Below, one piece after another: positions 46,901-58,608 of a stretch of DNA of 64,000 nt. Position numbers and translations under genes: made by a program. The stretch's first letter is position 1. Every line of letters begins with the position of its first letter. Origin of the DNA: Plazaster borealis (lineage: Eukaryota; Echinodermata; Asteroidea; Forcipulatida; Labidiasteridae); assembly GCA_021014325.1 (NCBI GenBank), contig CM037457.1, positions 4,632,721 through 4,696,720 of the forward strand, written 5' to 3'. A model generated the notes under the pieces. That model did not search any database. It saw only the letters and a list, made by a program, of their open reading frames with translations, and was not told where the DNA came from.

Positions 46901-49900
46901 GCCATGCTAAATATGGCTGGCCAAGGTATATTTATTCACAGATATTGCGCTATTTGAGTATAATGATGCAATGTATGACAAAACAAATGATTTGTATTAT
47001 TTTAGTCCACTTGCTAAGCAAGTTTCAAAATTCAGAAATGGCTGTTGTATTGCAAACATGAAAAAAGAGTCTAATTCTTAGGCAAAAATAAACCAAGGAA
47101 TTTAGTGGGTTTTTTTCAAATTTTACTTTTTTTTTCCCCCTCTGAATAGTAAATTGTAAAAAAAAGGAGGCGGCGGCCAAAAAGGAGGCGCGGGCAGGAC
47201 AAGAAACTCATTACTTTTGTTACTTGGCCTAATCGTCTTTTTCTTGACAAATTTTAACAATGCTCCATCGCAAGACACTGTGAAGGTTTGAAAACAAAAG
47301 ATATTTAAACAGACTTGACAGATTCATGAGCTACATGTACATGTACTTAGTATTTGATGCATTATTAAAAAATACCTGGGACAGTTTGTCCATTCTGATT
47401 GGTCGAGAGGAGATCAGGTGGCCATGTTTGAACAGGCGATGTAAACCTAGTTCGAAGTGATTAAACATGACTTGACCTTATTGAGTCAAAAGAAGGGCAC
47501 TATCAGATAGTTGCACGGAGCGCGCAAATTTAACAGCCCGTTTATTGGAAACGATGGGACCGCATGTGTGTGTCTGTATGCTCGGATGTGTGTGCGTTGT
47601 GTGAAAAAAAAATCCTAACAAAAAAATGAGAATACATTATGATGATGAATTTTTTTTTTTTAACCCCGATGTTTTACTCATTTTCATGATTGAAAAATTC
47701 AAGGTCTCTTCACTTCATTTTAAGTGTCTTCACTTTATTTCAAGTGTTTTGTATCAACACAATTATCCCTGTCACCTAGCCATCCTCTCTGTATGTGCGG
47801 TCATGGTGCGTCTTATTATGGCAGTGTGTTGTATACGTTGACACTTACGTATTACGTTTCGGTAATTTGGGGGTGCTGCTGCTGCGCCTTATACGGGGAG
47901 CACCTTTTACGCAGGAAAATACATTTACATAATTCCATTTGGTTCAAGTAGATGATTGTCAGTGCCTCAATCCTTTAAAATCATCCAAAGCCTCGGGACG
48001 ATTTGAAAGACTCGGGGGGGGGGGGGGAGTTAGGGTTTTTGTTAATTTCCTTTTGAAATGCACTGGTGCAAAATGAAAGTGATATAGATGCCAACGAGTG
48101 TATTAGCAGCCTGTACATCTACAGTGGGAGAGGCTAGTAACCTCGAACTAGAGTGGAGACTTACTTCCTTCATGTTCAATATGCTGGTTCTGCAGCAGAT
48201 TATTGCTTCCAGCATGGATTTTCATCTCTGAGATGGCAGGCCATTTACATTTTGCAAGGGGCAATTCCATTGGAAAATCTATGGGAAAGTTTTGAAGGGG
48301 CACCAAGGCCAAGACCAGGGGCAACAGAGGCCGTGGCCTCCGTGTAATTCCAGGCATGCACTTTACACCCACTTTGTATAAAATCAGAGTTCTGTTTGTG
48401 ACGGCAGTGAAGTTTCAAATTTACAACAATTTAAGACAGAATTTGTCAGCGTAAGCTTCATTTTGTGGTGAAATGGGTTGCATGTTATGTACAATAATAG
48501 ATAATAATGGATATTTGCTGTGCGTTATGTCAGTCAGAAAGACACTCCTGGCGCATAGAAAAAGAACTCTGATAATGACGGTACTTAAAGCCAAGACTGA
48601 ACAAGTTAGTTTTGAAGCTGGAGAGAGTGTTTACTAGTCTGAGGTTCAGTGGAAGAGCATTCCAAAGAGATGGTCCAGCATGTGAACAAATACGCCCTCT
48701 CAACATGGAGCCTGTAAATTCTTTTAAAGTAGTAGCACTATGACTTGCCAGTGAATCAGCAATTTAGGGCTGAAGAATTTGGGTGTTGGAGGTGTTTGTT
48801 TTTTTGCGAGAGGGATTTCTTCAGGTAGAGTGGCCTTACTACTACAAGAATCCAGTTGTAGTACAGCTGGGGTCATTGGTACTGCGCTTGTACGACTGTA
48901 CTTCTGTTTGTATTATGTGTCTACACTGTTGGTAGGATGACTGAGCTAGATCCCTTTTATATGGACAGCAGTACATGTACACCAGTGCACACGCTCGTTT
49001 TCATTCATGAATAAATCCCTGGTTGTACAAGTGTAACTACACATGCAACGTGTACATTGTATCATGTACAATGGTGACATGAGGAGACATGAGGTCAGCA
49101 TACAATGTGTATTGCTCAATCGGGGGCCGTATCACATGCTAAAACCGTTATCTGTGTACATGTGCACACACATTTGTACTACATTGTACTCACTGCTGTA
49201 GGATGGAAGTGCATGGTAGTGTATAGTATGTGCAGCTTGCATAAATCATACATTAATGTTAATGTATAATTTGTTTTTACCCTTGACACCGATGTGTATT
49301 TAGCACTGTATACTCAATGTGGTTCTTGTAACAATCTCATACGTTCGAAAAGTAGTTCATGCAAAACATGTGAACATTAAAAGTAATGTGTGTAAATTGA
49401 ACACTCACAGTACATTGTGCATAATTAGTAACTCATGTGCAATCAAGGTTTTAGCCAGGATGTGGTTAAAGGGTGTCCAAATTTGCTGGGAATTTAAAAA
49501 CTGGGTGTCCAAATTGTTCACTTACAATACATTTACATGTAAAAGACAGATACAACAGGGTGTCCAAAAGACTCGCTGAACAAGCTTTAAACTTTGCTCA
49601 GTGAAGGCAAGCAAGGGGAGAGTTTTGAGAGGGTAGCGAGCGCCCAACTCAGCGGTCCTGTTCCATTGTTCTCAGCGACGAGAACAATAGAAACGGACCA
49701 GTGAGTGGGACTTCTCCCATTGTTAGCTACTGTAAGCCTGTGAAGGGCACTGAGTGACGGTAAGGGCAACTGGGAAAATACCAGAGGAATAGAAGAAATT
49801 GCCTCATTGTATTTGTTCAAATTGACCTACAAAGACATGGCCATCATTTCATGAGTGAAGAATTGATGGTGGCAGAATTGGCGGCTACAGCTACGGCTAC

Positions 49901-52900
49901 GGCTATATTTCCGCGTAATCGTGCATTGAAGGATAGGATGTCCTTAGCAACACCCTTAGCAACAGCTGTAGCCGTAGCTGTAGTCCCCAATTCGAATACG
50001 CCCTTAGCGTGAACAAAATTTTCCGCCAACCATGTCAGTGGAGAATGGTGAACATAAGCGTAGACTTCTGCGGTAAGCAGAGCCATGAAACTGTTGCCCT
50101 GGGCCAAATTTCATATTAGCTGTTTAGCAGAAAAAACTGCTTAGCAAATTTCTTCACTAACCAAAATGTGCAGCAGCAGTCACAATACCTCAATGGTTTT
50201 TTCGGCTAGTAACAAGTTTCTGCTATACAAGATTTGTGTGTGCTTAGCAAGTTTTCGTGTTTACATGTACAAGCTTTATGAAAATGGCCGTGGTGGGAGT
50301 GGTCTTCATCTGACAATTCAGAATGCACTGAATTTGGCAACAGTGCACCATAGAAATTTATACATTTACTTAACCGCATGGATTATTATTATTTTGTTCG
50401 TTGATAATCTAACAATTTCAATTCAAATTTTGTATGTACACATTTTAGTTCAAATAAGGTAGAGCTATAGAATTGTGCCCTGCAATTTAGAATCGGGCAT
50501 GATGTTCTTCCTACCGGATTCCAATTTTTTTTTATTTTTTTTATTTTATTTTTTTGTGGGGGGGGGGGGGCTCTTTGGAGAAATCAGACAAATTGTGATT
50601 AAAATAGCCTGAAATGTCTATATTGAAAGCCTTCTCCATGTACAATGTAGGTCAGCCTTTGTACTCGCTAAAATATTCCGACTTTTTTCCCAAGGACCAA
50701 ATATCATGCCTGTTTAGATTGCAGTCACTATGTCTTTGGTCATGTACCCTGTAGTCAGATGTGTATCTAGAATAATGATGTTAAAAAAGATGTCGGACTA
50801 TTTTGCCCTTTCAGCCTCGGTTTGATTGCACTGAGATAAATTTGAGTAAAAACAAGATGACTGCAGTCATGATAAATTGAGTTTGAATTTGAATGTGGAT
50901 AACAGTTGCATATCAATATACAAGAATACAAAATATTACTCTGGTTGGCTATGGTGCTTAAAGGCATCGTACACGTTTGGTAATTGTCAAAGACCAGTGT
51001 TCTCATTTTGTATATCCCAACATATGCATAAAATAACAAGCCTGTGAAAGTTTGGGCTCAATTGGTCATCGAAGTTGCAAGAAAATGATGAAAGAAAATA
51101 CACCCTTGTTGTTCAAATTTGTGTGCTTTCAGTTAGGAATAAAAACTTCTTGCAAGAAGTTTTTATTATTTCAGTGAGAAATTACCTCTTTCTCAAAAAC
51201 TACGTTACTTCAGAGGAGTCGTTTCTCACAATGTTTTATACTATCAACAGCTCTCTGTTGCTCGTTACCAAGTCAGTTTTTAAGCTAACATATTGTGAGT
51301 AATTACCAAACGTGTACGATGCCTTTAAAGAAAAAAAACATCAAAATATAGACCTTTCCCATTTGGTTGAAGTCAAAACTGATTATAAAGATATGGGCTT
51401 TTTGCCATGGTGCCTTTTGTACAACTCAAATTAAAAATTGTAAAATTTTTCTCAAAGAAGTGACCTTTACCAGGAACAAACTGACGTGTTTCCAGAGCCA
51501 AGTTGAAGGTCTTTCCCCATAGTATTTCCTTGCTAGCCATTCGATACATAATTGGAAGGAGAGACAATGAATCACATTGGGAATTTTTTTTTTATCATGA
51601 AAAATAATTCACCAGTTCACTTAATCACCATGCACAGTTTACATACATGTGCAATTTATACTCCACATAAATTAGCCAGTTAGTAGGTCTGGATATTTGT
51701 GCACCCTACCTTATTTTGTAGTATACATGTACTGTGTACATGTATAAAGTTCAGAAACATGTTTGCTGAACTGACCTTTTTATCACAGCACATCAACTCT
51801 GTATATAGGATTTCTGTTAAACTCTGAATACGCTGTAGTTTGTGTTGTGGACATGGAATGCTATCATTGTGTTGACAACAATTTGTGTAGGCCCTACTTC
51901 GTAACTGCGGACGTGTGAAATACAAATTTGAATTTTTGCTTATTACTGGATTTCAGAACAATTTGGCCAACCTTGAGTTTGAGTTACATGTGTGTACATG
52001 TAATTGGTCTTTGATTGATCTGGTGCTATGTCACTGCATGCTGCACTGTGTAGTGGGTTTCTGTGATGTTATATTACAGCATTAAAACTGACTGTTAAAA
52101 TATGCACACCTTTATGATGGTGCAGCCATTTTTTTATATTTTTTTTTCCAGTACAAAATTGCAATAACCAAACTGAGGTAGGAAGGTGATTTAGTCGGGG
52201 CCCCTGTTTGTATTATGAAAATTGATATTTGTTAACTGATATTGGGGATATGAGGAAGATTGTTTACTTTATGCAGAGCTGCCGACTTTTCCTGATTACT
52301 GCAGAATGTTCCCTGAAAATAAACCAATCTGTCCATGTTCTGATGAACAAATTTGAAAAGCTCCCTGATTATGGAAACTTGTTCCCTATCGAATGTAATT
52401 CTAAATATATCTCCCTGGTTGTTGAACAAAATCTCCCTGATCGCAAGACGCAAATGTTGGCAGCTCCGCTGTAGTCTCGGATAATTTCCTAGTTCAAAAT
52501 TGCCGTAAATTTGAAATTGTTGTTTTGTCTGATACTGAAGAAAAACTGTATGAAGCTTCGTTGAGTGAGGATAGCCGCTTACCAACCTGGGCCCAATTTC
52601 ATAGAGCTGCTTAAGCAGAAAATATTGCTTAACAATGTTTTGCTTAGCAGAAATGAGCAGGATACCAGTCACAAGATGTACATGTGACTTGGTAGTTTGG
52701 CTGGTAACCTTATTCTGCTGAGCATAATTTTGTTGTGCTTAGCTAGTTTTTGTGCTTAAGCAGTCTATGAAATTGGGCCTTGTAGTTTGTCTTCCACCAA
52801 GTTACTATTGAGAGGACATAAATAAATCACTGGCAAAACAAAACAAAAAATGACGGCCGTTCAACATACCGGTTTGTCATGTTCACTGCCACACAATGGA

Positions 52901-55900
52901 AAACCAAGCAATGATTTGAAAATCAAAACCTTCCATAATCTTTAAAATGTTATGCTTTCAAAGTGCGCAGAATTATTATTTTTTTTTCTTCTTTCTTTCT
53001 CATAACAGTGGAATAAATATTTGGAATCTGCTGTAAACAAATCAACAAGTCTTCTCCTAGTTTATGAATCGGGCATGATTTTTGCTGGCATTTTTTTCAT
53101 TGTGAATGATCTTTGTCCTTCACCGACGTCGTTGGATTTGCATAGCGATCCAGAATAGATTCATTCAACCGAATCTAAACAAGGAAACATTAAAACAAAA
53201 TTGGTCATGCTTCAAACCGCACAGATATTTTAAGCTAATTAAAATCAAATTATCCGGAGCTAAATGCAGGAAAAATAGCTTTCACTGATTGCGGTGATAT
53301 TGACTTTGTCGTTTGGCACACATTAGCATTAAAATGTGTAAATATGAATTAAAATTGTTTGATTATTGACATCTTAAAAAAAAAAAAAATCAATTGGGCT
53401 GAATTTGTTATTGCATTAAATTGGCTACAAGGTAATAGGTAAAAGGTAATGACATCAATGTCATAGCCCCACCACAGTGTGATCGACAGTATGTAGTTAG
53501 TAAATTTGTTAGTTGATAGTTACAATGTTGTAAATTTATTCTTTTTTTCCCCCCTCTTTATTCTTCTTCTTGACTTACAGAAGAGCCAATCTGTTTCACT
53601 AAAGCAACAGTCGTCAAAGCTTCAAACGACAAGAACACTGTGGTAAGTGGATCAAACTTAAGAAAGAAAAAACAAAAAAACTAGGGCCATAATGAAGTGA
53701 TCTGCCCCCATTGTATGAGAGGGAAGGACGGAGGAAAAAAGGATGAGCGTTCACAAAAAATACAAAATCCACACGATGGCGTCTCAAGTAACAACTTAAT
53801 TTATTTCTAAGAATACAGTTGCAGTAGGCAATAAATAAACATACTAAATATCACTGCACAGCAAAATACAATGCTGAATAATATACACCAGGAAGGTCAC
53901 TGTGGTCTGGATATGTTAAGAACAACTGCAGTCTGTGTTTAACGGCACTGAACACATTCGTTTGGAAATTGTCAAAGACCAGTATTCTCACTTGGTGTAT
54001 CCCAACATATGCATAAAATAACAAGCCTGTGAAAATTTGGGCTTAATTGGTCATCGAAGTTGCAAGAAAATGATGAAAGAAAAAACATCCTTGTTGTACA
54101 ATTTGTGTGCTTTCAGATAGGAATAAAAACTTCTTGCAAGAATTTTTATTATTTTAGTGAGAAAGTTCCTTTTTTCTCAAAAACTACGTTACTTCAGAGG
54201 GAGTCGTTTCCTACAATGTTTTATACTATCAACAGCTATCCGTTGCTTGTTACCAAGTAAGGTTTTATGCTAATATTTGTTTTGAGTCATTACCAAATGT
54301 GTACGATACCTTTAAATCATTATTTTTTCTTCATGAAAGTTGGAAAACTGCAAGAACTTCTGTGTCTTTTTTTAAAGGGTCACGTTGCCTTCGGAGTGGG
54401 CGCTTTGGGCTATAAAAAGCGTTTGTTATTAAATGAATATGGTTAGAAAGATGTTTTAAAAGTAGAATATAATGATCCACACAAATAGGCCTCGAAATTA
54501 TGTGGTTTTCTTTTTACTTCATGTACTAACAACTGTCCGCCATTTTGTAGAAGCAAATTTTTGACTCCCTTGTTAGGGAGAACGCTGGTTTGATGCAGTT
54601 CACTGCATTGAAATAGCGACCATCGAAAATCAGGATATTGTTAAAATCAGTATTTAATAATTTTAGACCAGTACAAAAAATCTCGGTGGACCTGTTAAAA
54701 ATCAAGCCAACTGGTCCTGCTGGCTAGTTGAAAACAAAGGTAATGGCAAACCCTGGTACGTTGCTTCTGTGAGGCTTACATTGTGAAAGACAAAGCCTAG
54801 CTGATGTAACTCCATCCCCCGCATGTCACTTGGAAAGGAAACCCTGTCACTCACACATTTCCTCCCCCCTCCCTCAAATTCAAAATAGCAAGGGAGGGTA
54901 GTAACGAAGATGAACAATTTTTTTAATAGAATAGACAAGTTCTGCAGATTTGGGGCGATTTTATGATGTGTATTTTCTTTATTTTTCTCCTCTTTCTTAA
55001 TGCAGGCGAGTGACTTCAATGACCTTACCAGTTGGCCATCCTTAGGTGGCGGCCCCAAGATTAAGAAAGAGGTCAGTCAGTTATAAAATATATTTATGAA
55101 GGGATCTCCAAGTAATTTCTAAACAAATTGTGGGGTTTTTTGGGGGGAGGGGTCTCAAAGATTAGAGTTTTAGGGCAGAACTTTAGTGGGGCAGATAGGG
55201 GTAATATTTGGGGGAATTTTGCCTTTGGTATAAATGTGGAATCAGGCCTGGAATTTCATCTTTGAGAGGGCAAGGCATTTTGCAAAGGGGCACTTTCATT
55301 GGGAAAATCTTGAAGTCCATGGTAAACTTTTGAAGGGGCAACAGCGCCAAGACCGGGCAACAGAGGCCATGGCCTCTGTTGCCTCTGTGTAATTCCAGGC
55401 CTGTGGAATTTGGCACACGGTAAGAGAATGTCATGAGAAAAATATTTTCCTCTAGGGCCATCGCAGATTTGAATTATGAAAAAAATATGGGTACAATACA
55501 AATATTCAAAAAAGCCGCGTCAAGAAGCAAGACAGGGCGTCTCAAAGACATTCCCTGCGGATTTAAACCATGTTTGTGGCGTGTCAAGGGCGAGCGGTTT
55601 AGTGCATCAGACTAAAGTTCTGGTGGCTAAGTCATCAGGGTGTGGGTTTGAATCCCAGTCATGACACTTGTGTCCTGGAGCAAGACACTATAATTGCTTC
55701 TCTTCACCCAGGATGAATGGGTACCTGTGAGGGTAGAGATGGTTAGCTTGTGATTGATTTAACTTTGTGTGCTACATATTTGGCAGCACAGGCTGTATAC
55801 TCCCCAGGGAGCTGAGATGGTTTAAGGAATGAAATAAATGGCCCATTGATCAGGGGTAATAATGTTGGAGCACCATGAGCGTCACTAAGTGACGTATTTG

Positions 55901-56543
55901 AGTGCTATATAAGAAGCCACTATTATTATTATTATTGGTTCAGATCCAGAACATAAATTTTGTGCAAAGTTCATCCAAAAACCTTGTAAATCCTTTTCAA
56001 ATTTGCTGTGGGTATTAAACAATTACAACTTTCAAAGTAACATTGAATGTGAGTAAAATATGTGATCCTCAAAAAACTCAAAGTAACCAATGGATATTCA
56101 ACCTTTCAAAACTTGTTATGGACTGATTGTTCTTGTAGTTTTTCAGTCATTTAAAAGCCTTCTGGCGGGGTGGAATAATAATAATAATAAGAAGAAGAAG
56201 AACACTTATTACGCGCCAGTACCCGTTAAGTCTTGATGCTCAAGAACATTATTGACTTTTGATTTGTAGACGCCACCGTCTCCCAGAGTCAAGGAACCTG
56301 TCAAGGCAGAAGCACCGGCGAAGGAGATCCCTGCAGTGAAGAAAGAGACCCCGCCTGCCAAGAAAGAAACGGCGCCTCCTCCGGCCAAAGGGCGAGACAA
56401 CAAGAAGTCTCCGGCAAGGGAGGTACAAGTACGTGTCCCCCGAACCCACAGGGAGGATGCCAAGTCCTATGCAACGTCCTCCAAGACGTCCGAGTCTCAA
56501 CGTGCTGCAGATCGGAGGGAGAAAGAAAAGGACAAGAAGAAAG
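40240..56543 (+). CDS. LARP1: La-related protein 1, N-terminal exons 1-4, 3' partial
   Basis: LARP1 is an RNA-binding protein that controls translation and stability of 5'TOP mRNAs downstream of TORC1. Four exons (40240-40987, 53581-53642, 55006-55071, 56270-56543) join in phase to give 383 complete codons and one base. The start ATG has A at -3 and G at +4, and an in-frame TAA lies at 40210-40212. Visible features are two copies of the LARP1 signature (E77-W86, EAPPPKVNPW; E158-W167, EAPPPKVNAW followed by TKN), then DFNDLTSWPSLG around residue 280, like LARP1 DFGDAINWPTPG, and a Lys/Pro/Ala-rich tail. The sequence is otherwise low complexity and probably disordered, as in the LARP1 N-terminus. 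The La motif, RRM-like domain and DM15 repeats lie downstream of the window. LARP1B is the alternative name, but invertebrates normally have a single LARP1. Confidence 0.9.
41484..41648. mobile_element. MITE family H, copy 3
   Basis: Ends attgacccctttcacaa and tcacattggtcaat; interior cgccatttggggagtcgcct and cccaaaatggcggacagaa. In LARP1 intron 1. Confidence 0.76.
42846..43592. mobile_element. hAT-like non-autonomous element, 8-bp TSD
   Basis: Ends taagcttgggcgatat and tatcgcccaagctta with an exact 8-bp duplication cctccacg on both sides (42838-42845, 43593-43600). Subterminal words such as tcgcgatattcgataatat occur at both ends. No transposase is seen. In LARP1 intron 1. Confidence 0.9.
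44139..44296 (-). mobile_element. Family E short element (minus)
   Basis: The reverse orientation of 26634-26795: gcatggccattttcattttg, gaaggggcaccaaggcgaag and cgtgtaattccaagcct. In LARP1 intron 1. Confidence 0.78.
46037..46413. mobile_element. TTAA MITE family A, copy 4
   Basis: Between TTAA sites; ends agacactggacactattggt and accaatagtgtccactgcct. Its ends and its centre (gatttcgtgacctcaagttc) differ from the other copies, so it is a sub-family. In LARP1 intron 1. Confidence 0.9.
46782..47230. mobile_element. MITE with aggccaagtaacaaaagtaa ends
   Basis: aggccaagtaacaaaagtaa and ttacttttgttacttggcct are exact 20-bp inverses, followed inward by further pairing (caagtttctcgtcc). It is 449 bp. 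In LARP1 intron 1. Confidence 0.85.
48205..48358 (-). mobile_element. Family E short element (minus)
   Basis: Contains ggatttttcatctctgag-like sequence, gaaggggcaccaaggccaag and cctccgtgtaattccaggca. In LARP1 intron 1. Confidence 0.76.
49444..49572. repeat. Family I repeat, copy 2 (3' truncated)
   Basis: caaggttttagccaggatgt and aaagggtgtccaaatttgct match 13218-13371, but the right end is lost after gtgtccaaaagac. In LARP1 intron 1. Confidence 0.72.
49877..49995. repeat. Hairpin element with gctacggctac repeats
   Basis: attggcggctacagctacgg and ccgtagctgtagtccccaat are inverse ends about 119 bp apart, with repeated gctac and gtagc words. In LARP1 intron 1. Confidence 0.7.
50101..50292. mobile_element. 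Family C-like element (tgtttagcag sub-family)
   Basis: gggccaaatttcatattagc at the left, agctgtttagcagaaaaaac inside and caagctttatgaaaatggcc at the right. The same sub-family as 36187-36388. Confidence 0.7.
50962..51324. mobile_element. TTAA MITE family A, copy 5
   Basis: A complete element between TTAA sites with ends aggcatcgtacacgtttggt and accaaacgtgtacgatgcct, which are exact inverses. In LARP1 intron 1. Confidence 0.92.
52273..52470. mobile_element. Short element with gagctgcc inverted ends
   Basis: gagctgccgacttttcctga near 52276 and gttggcagctcc near 52457 form inverted ends like those of the 7364-8435 element, enclosing about 200 bp rich in ctccctgat words. No clear target duplication is seen. 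Confidence 0.55.
52589..52779. mobile_element. Family C short element
   Basis: Complete: gggcccaatttcatagagct to cagtctatgaaattgggcc, with ggctggtaaccttattctgc inside. Its orientation is opposite to the 30171-30350 copy. Confidence 0.83.
53581..53642 (+). CDS. LARP1: LARP1 coding exon 2
   Basis: Follows a long pyrimidine tract and acceptor cttacag; donor gtg|gtaagt. Encodes (E)EPICFTKATVVKASNDKNTV (the first codon is split with exon 1) and restores phase 0. Sequence similarity alone is weak. The call rests on the strong splice sites and on the phase fit with exons 1 and 3. Confidence 0.75.
53943..54311. mobile_element. TTAA MITE family A, copy 6
   Basis: A complete element between TTAA sites, starting cggcactgaacacattcg and ending ccaaatgtgtacgatacct. 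In LARP1 intron 2. Confidence 0.9.
55006..55071 (+). CDS. LARP1: LARP1 coding exon 3 (DFNDLTSWPSLG)
   Basis: Acceptor ttaatgcag, donor gag|gtcagt, 22 codons. Encodes ASDFNDLTSWPSLGGGPK and IKKE, matching the conserved D-F-x-D-x-x-x-W-P block of LARP1. Phase 0 at both ends. Confidence 0.88.
55243..55402 (-). mobile_element. Family E short element (minus)
   Basis: Ends caggcctggaatttcatctt and gtgtaattccaggcctg. It lies in LARP1 intron 3, 170 bases after exon 3. Confidence 0.82.
55588..55937 (+). repeat. tRNA-derived SINE family 2, copy in LARP1 intron 3
   Basis: gggcgagcggtttagtgcat, B box-like gtgggtttgaatcccagtca, gtcctggagcaagacactat, then the tail gtgctatataagaagccact and an ATT microsatellite. 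Confidence 0.75.
56270..56543 (+). CDS. LARP1: LARP1 coding exon 4 (Lys/Pro-rich)
   Basis: Acceptor gatttgtag, donor aaag|gtgaga, 91 codons plus one base. Encodes a charged low-complexity stretch with KKETPPAKKETAPPPAK and a final REKEKDKKK, comparable to the charged region before KKKGNKHKW in vertebrate LARP1. The next exon is not in the window. Confidence 0.85.
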
Positions 56544-57129
56544 GTGAGATTGGGGTTTGCATGATGAGTCGTAGTAGTTTCCATCGTGATTACATTGAGG
56601 AATTGGGACGTTTAACCGTTTAACCATAAAAAGAATCGTTGAAATCTGTTCCCAAATTTTCTTAACGGTTAAAGAAAGTGAACAGTAAACAAATTAAAAG
56701 GGAGCGGCCTTCTGTTCTGTAAAATGTCAGCCCCAGCACATCCAGGGAGAATGATTGACATCCCTTTTGTTGGTGGAACGTGTCTTATCTTAATCCCCTG
56801 CAATTTGTAATGCATTATTTTCAATCTTCTACAATTTGTTCTGCATTTTGCTTTGTACACCACCCCCGCTGTGGTTGGTGGTTTTATGACAGTACAGACT
56901 GGGTTACAGTGTTCTATTTTTAATCCTGGAAAGTATGTTGACATCTGCTCCTTAGACAGGTCGGTTCATGAGTTCGGATTGGAATCGGTAGAAGCGGTCA
57001 AACGGAAGTCACAAGTTCCGTTTAACCATTTCGGGAAAATAAACGCAGATGCACTTATTACGTTTCTGGTAATGAAACCAATGATGCCTCAACTCAGAGG
57101 AATCTCATGTAGAGGCACTTGGCTTTGAA

Positions 57130-57282
57130 CCAGGGACCGATTTCACAAAGCACCAAGCTTCATCTTAAGATGAGTTGTCAATATTACCATAGTGATTTGT
57201 ATTGTGACGTCACACTTTGCTTAGCAATCTAGAGTGATTTGCAGTAAAGATCAATCTTAACTCTTTGTGAAATCACGCCCTG
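57130..57282. mobile_element. Small fold-back element (gatttcacaaag family)
   Basis: Starts gaccgatttcacaaagcacc, holds catcttaagatgag and tattgtgacgtcacactttg, and ends aactctttgtgaaatcacg. It is an inverted relative of 18659-18803. In LARP1 intron 4. Confidence 0.75.
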
Positions 57283-58418
57283 AAACACTGTCTGTAAACC
57301 CTACACTTAATTGTTCTGGGTTATTCTACACACACTCCCTCTATCCTAGTTTGTGTAATGTCTCGTTTAAGACACAAATCAAGTAGGGCAAAGTGTCTTG
57401 CATAACCAGTATGGTATTCCTGAAAATGTTTCCTGTACCCCAAAGTTGTGTTTTGGGAACAGTTTTCGAAAAAACACCCTGATATTTGGCACCGGGATTT
57501 ATAGTTCTGTTTGGAGGAACTTTTGCATTGAACCCCACTTTGTTCACCAGGACTCGGCTACCCCTGTCGGCCGTAAGCCACAGCCGATTATCAGCCATTG
57601 CATGCTGGAATATTGCACTTAACCTCGTTGCTGAAAACAATGGGAAACAACCGTCATTCAAAAGAACAAGGGTCTGGAATCCGGGATTGCGCAATAATCC
57701 CCAGGGAAAGAGTGAGTTTGACCGTTGATTCCAGCGTCCTTTGTCCCTGTCTGTTCTGGGTCACTGAAGCATGACACCATGAGTGCATGCATGGTGCAAC
57801 TTGTACACGATGAGCCTCCCGAGGGAGTCAACACGTCCACCGCTGTTGAATATTCTGGGCCTGTTATCACGTCAAACGCCACACACGCATGGACACTTTA
57901 TATCCTGTGTTCACATTCCTTCCGTTTGGGTGTCTTCCATCATCAACCAGTGAGCACAGGCCTCTTAGAAGCTGGATAATCCCGAGGATTACCGTATTGT
58001 GGGTGCAAAGGTGCTGGCATGGGAACACGTAAAAAAAGTGCAGAAAGTTTTGCTGCTGAAGTTGAGGTGCAAGTAGAAACGGCCGCATCAAATCTAGCGG
58101 AGGGACAATGGCTTCAGCTGGCTCCTGAAGATTGCCAGGGAGTGCACCGATACGACTGAGGCAGGGAGAGAGTTCAACAGGCAGATGACACTTGGGAAGA
58201 AAGCTTGTAACTGTTTATATGTCACTTGGCTTGACACGCCTCATGAAATGGCATGGCCAGGATTCAAAACCGAGATGGTGTTAACTACAGAACTCTGAAT
58301 ACATTGCATTGGACAGCTCCGCCACAATGCTTCTGCACAGATGTGAGCTGACCGAATACCTTTAAAACTTCAATGTTTAGAAATGGTTAATCTGAAACTG
58401 TGCTTATTGCTAAGACAT

Positions 58419-58608
58419 GAGCCCAATTTCATAGAGCTGCTTTGTTCTACTATACAGTCTATTTTGCTTACAAATTTTGTATTTAGCAGGATACCAGTCA
58501 AAAATTCTGCCTGTGACATGGTATTTTGGCTGGTAACCTTATTCTGGTAAGCATATTTTTGCTGTGTTTAGCTTCTTTTTGTGATTAAGCAGCTCTGTGA
58601 AATTGGGC
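58419..58608. mobile_element. Family C short element
   Basis: From gagcccaatttcatagagct to cagctctgtgaaattgggc; inner ggctggtaaccttattctgg. In LARP1 intron 4. Confidence 0.82.

Larger units (their letters stand above)
40988..53580 (+). other. LARP1 intron 1 (12.6 kb)
   Basis: No coding exon is recognised. It holds the elements listed separately plus simple sequence: T/G/A runs, acatgtac repeats near 45620-45640 and a G run at 48017. Stretches 41700-42800, 43610-44130, 44300-46030, 47240-48200 and 48360-49440 show no assignable feature. Confidence 0.75.

Noticed and set aside
46630..47061. 143-codon plus-strand open frame
   Set aside because: It crosses into the 46782-47230 inverted-repeat element and has no recognisable domain.
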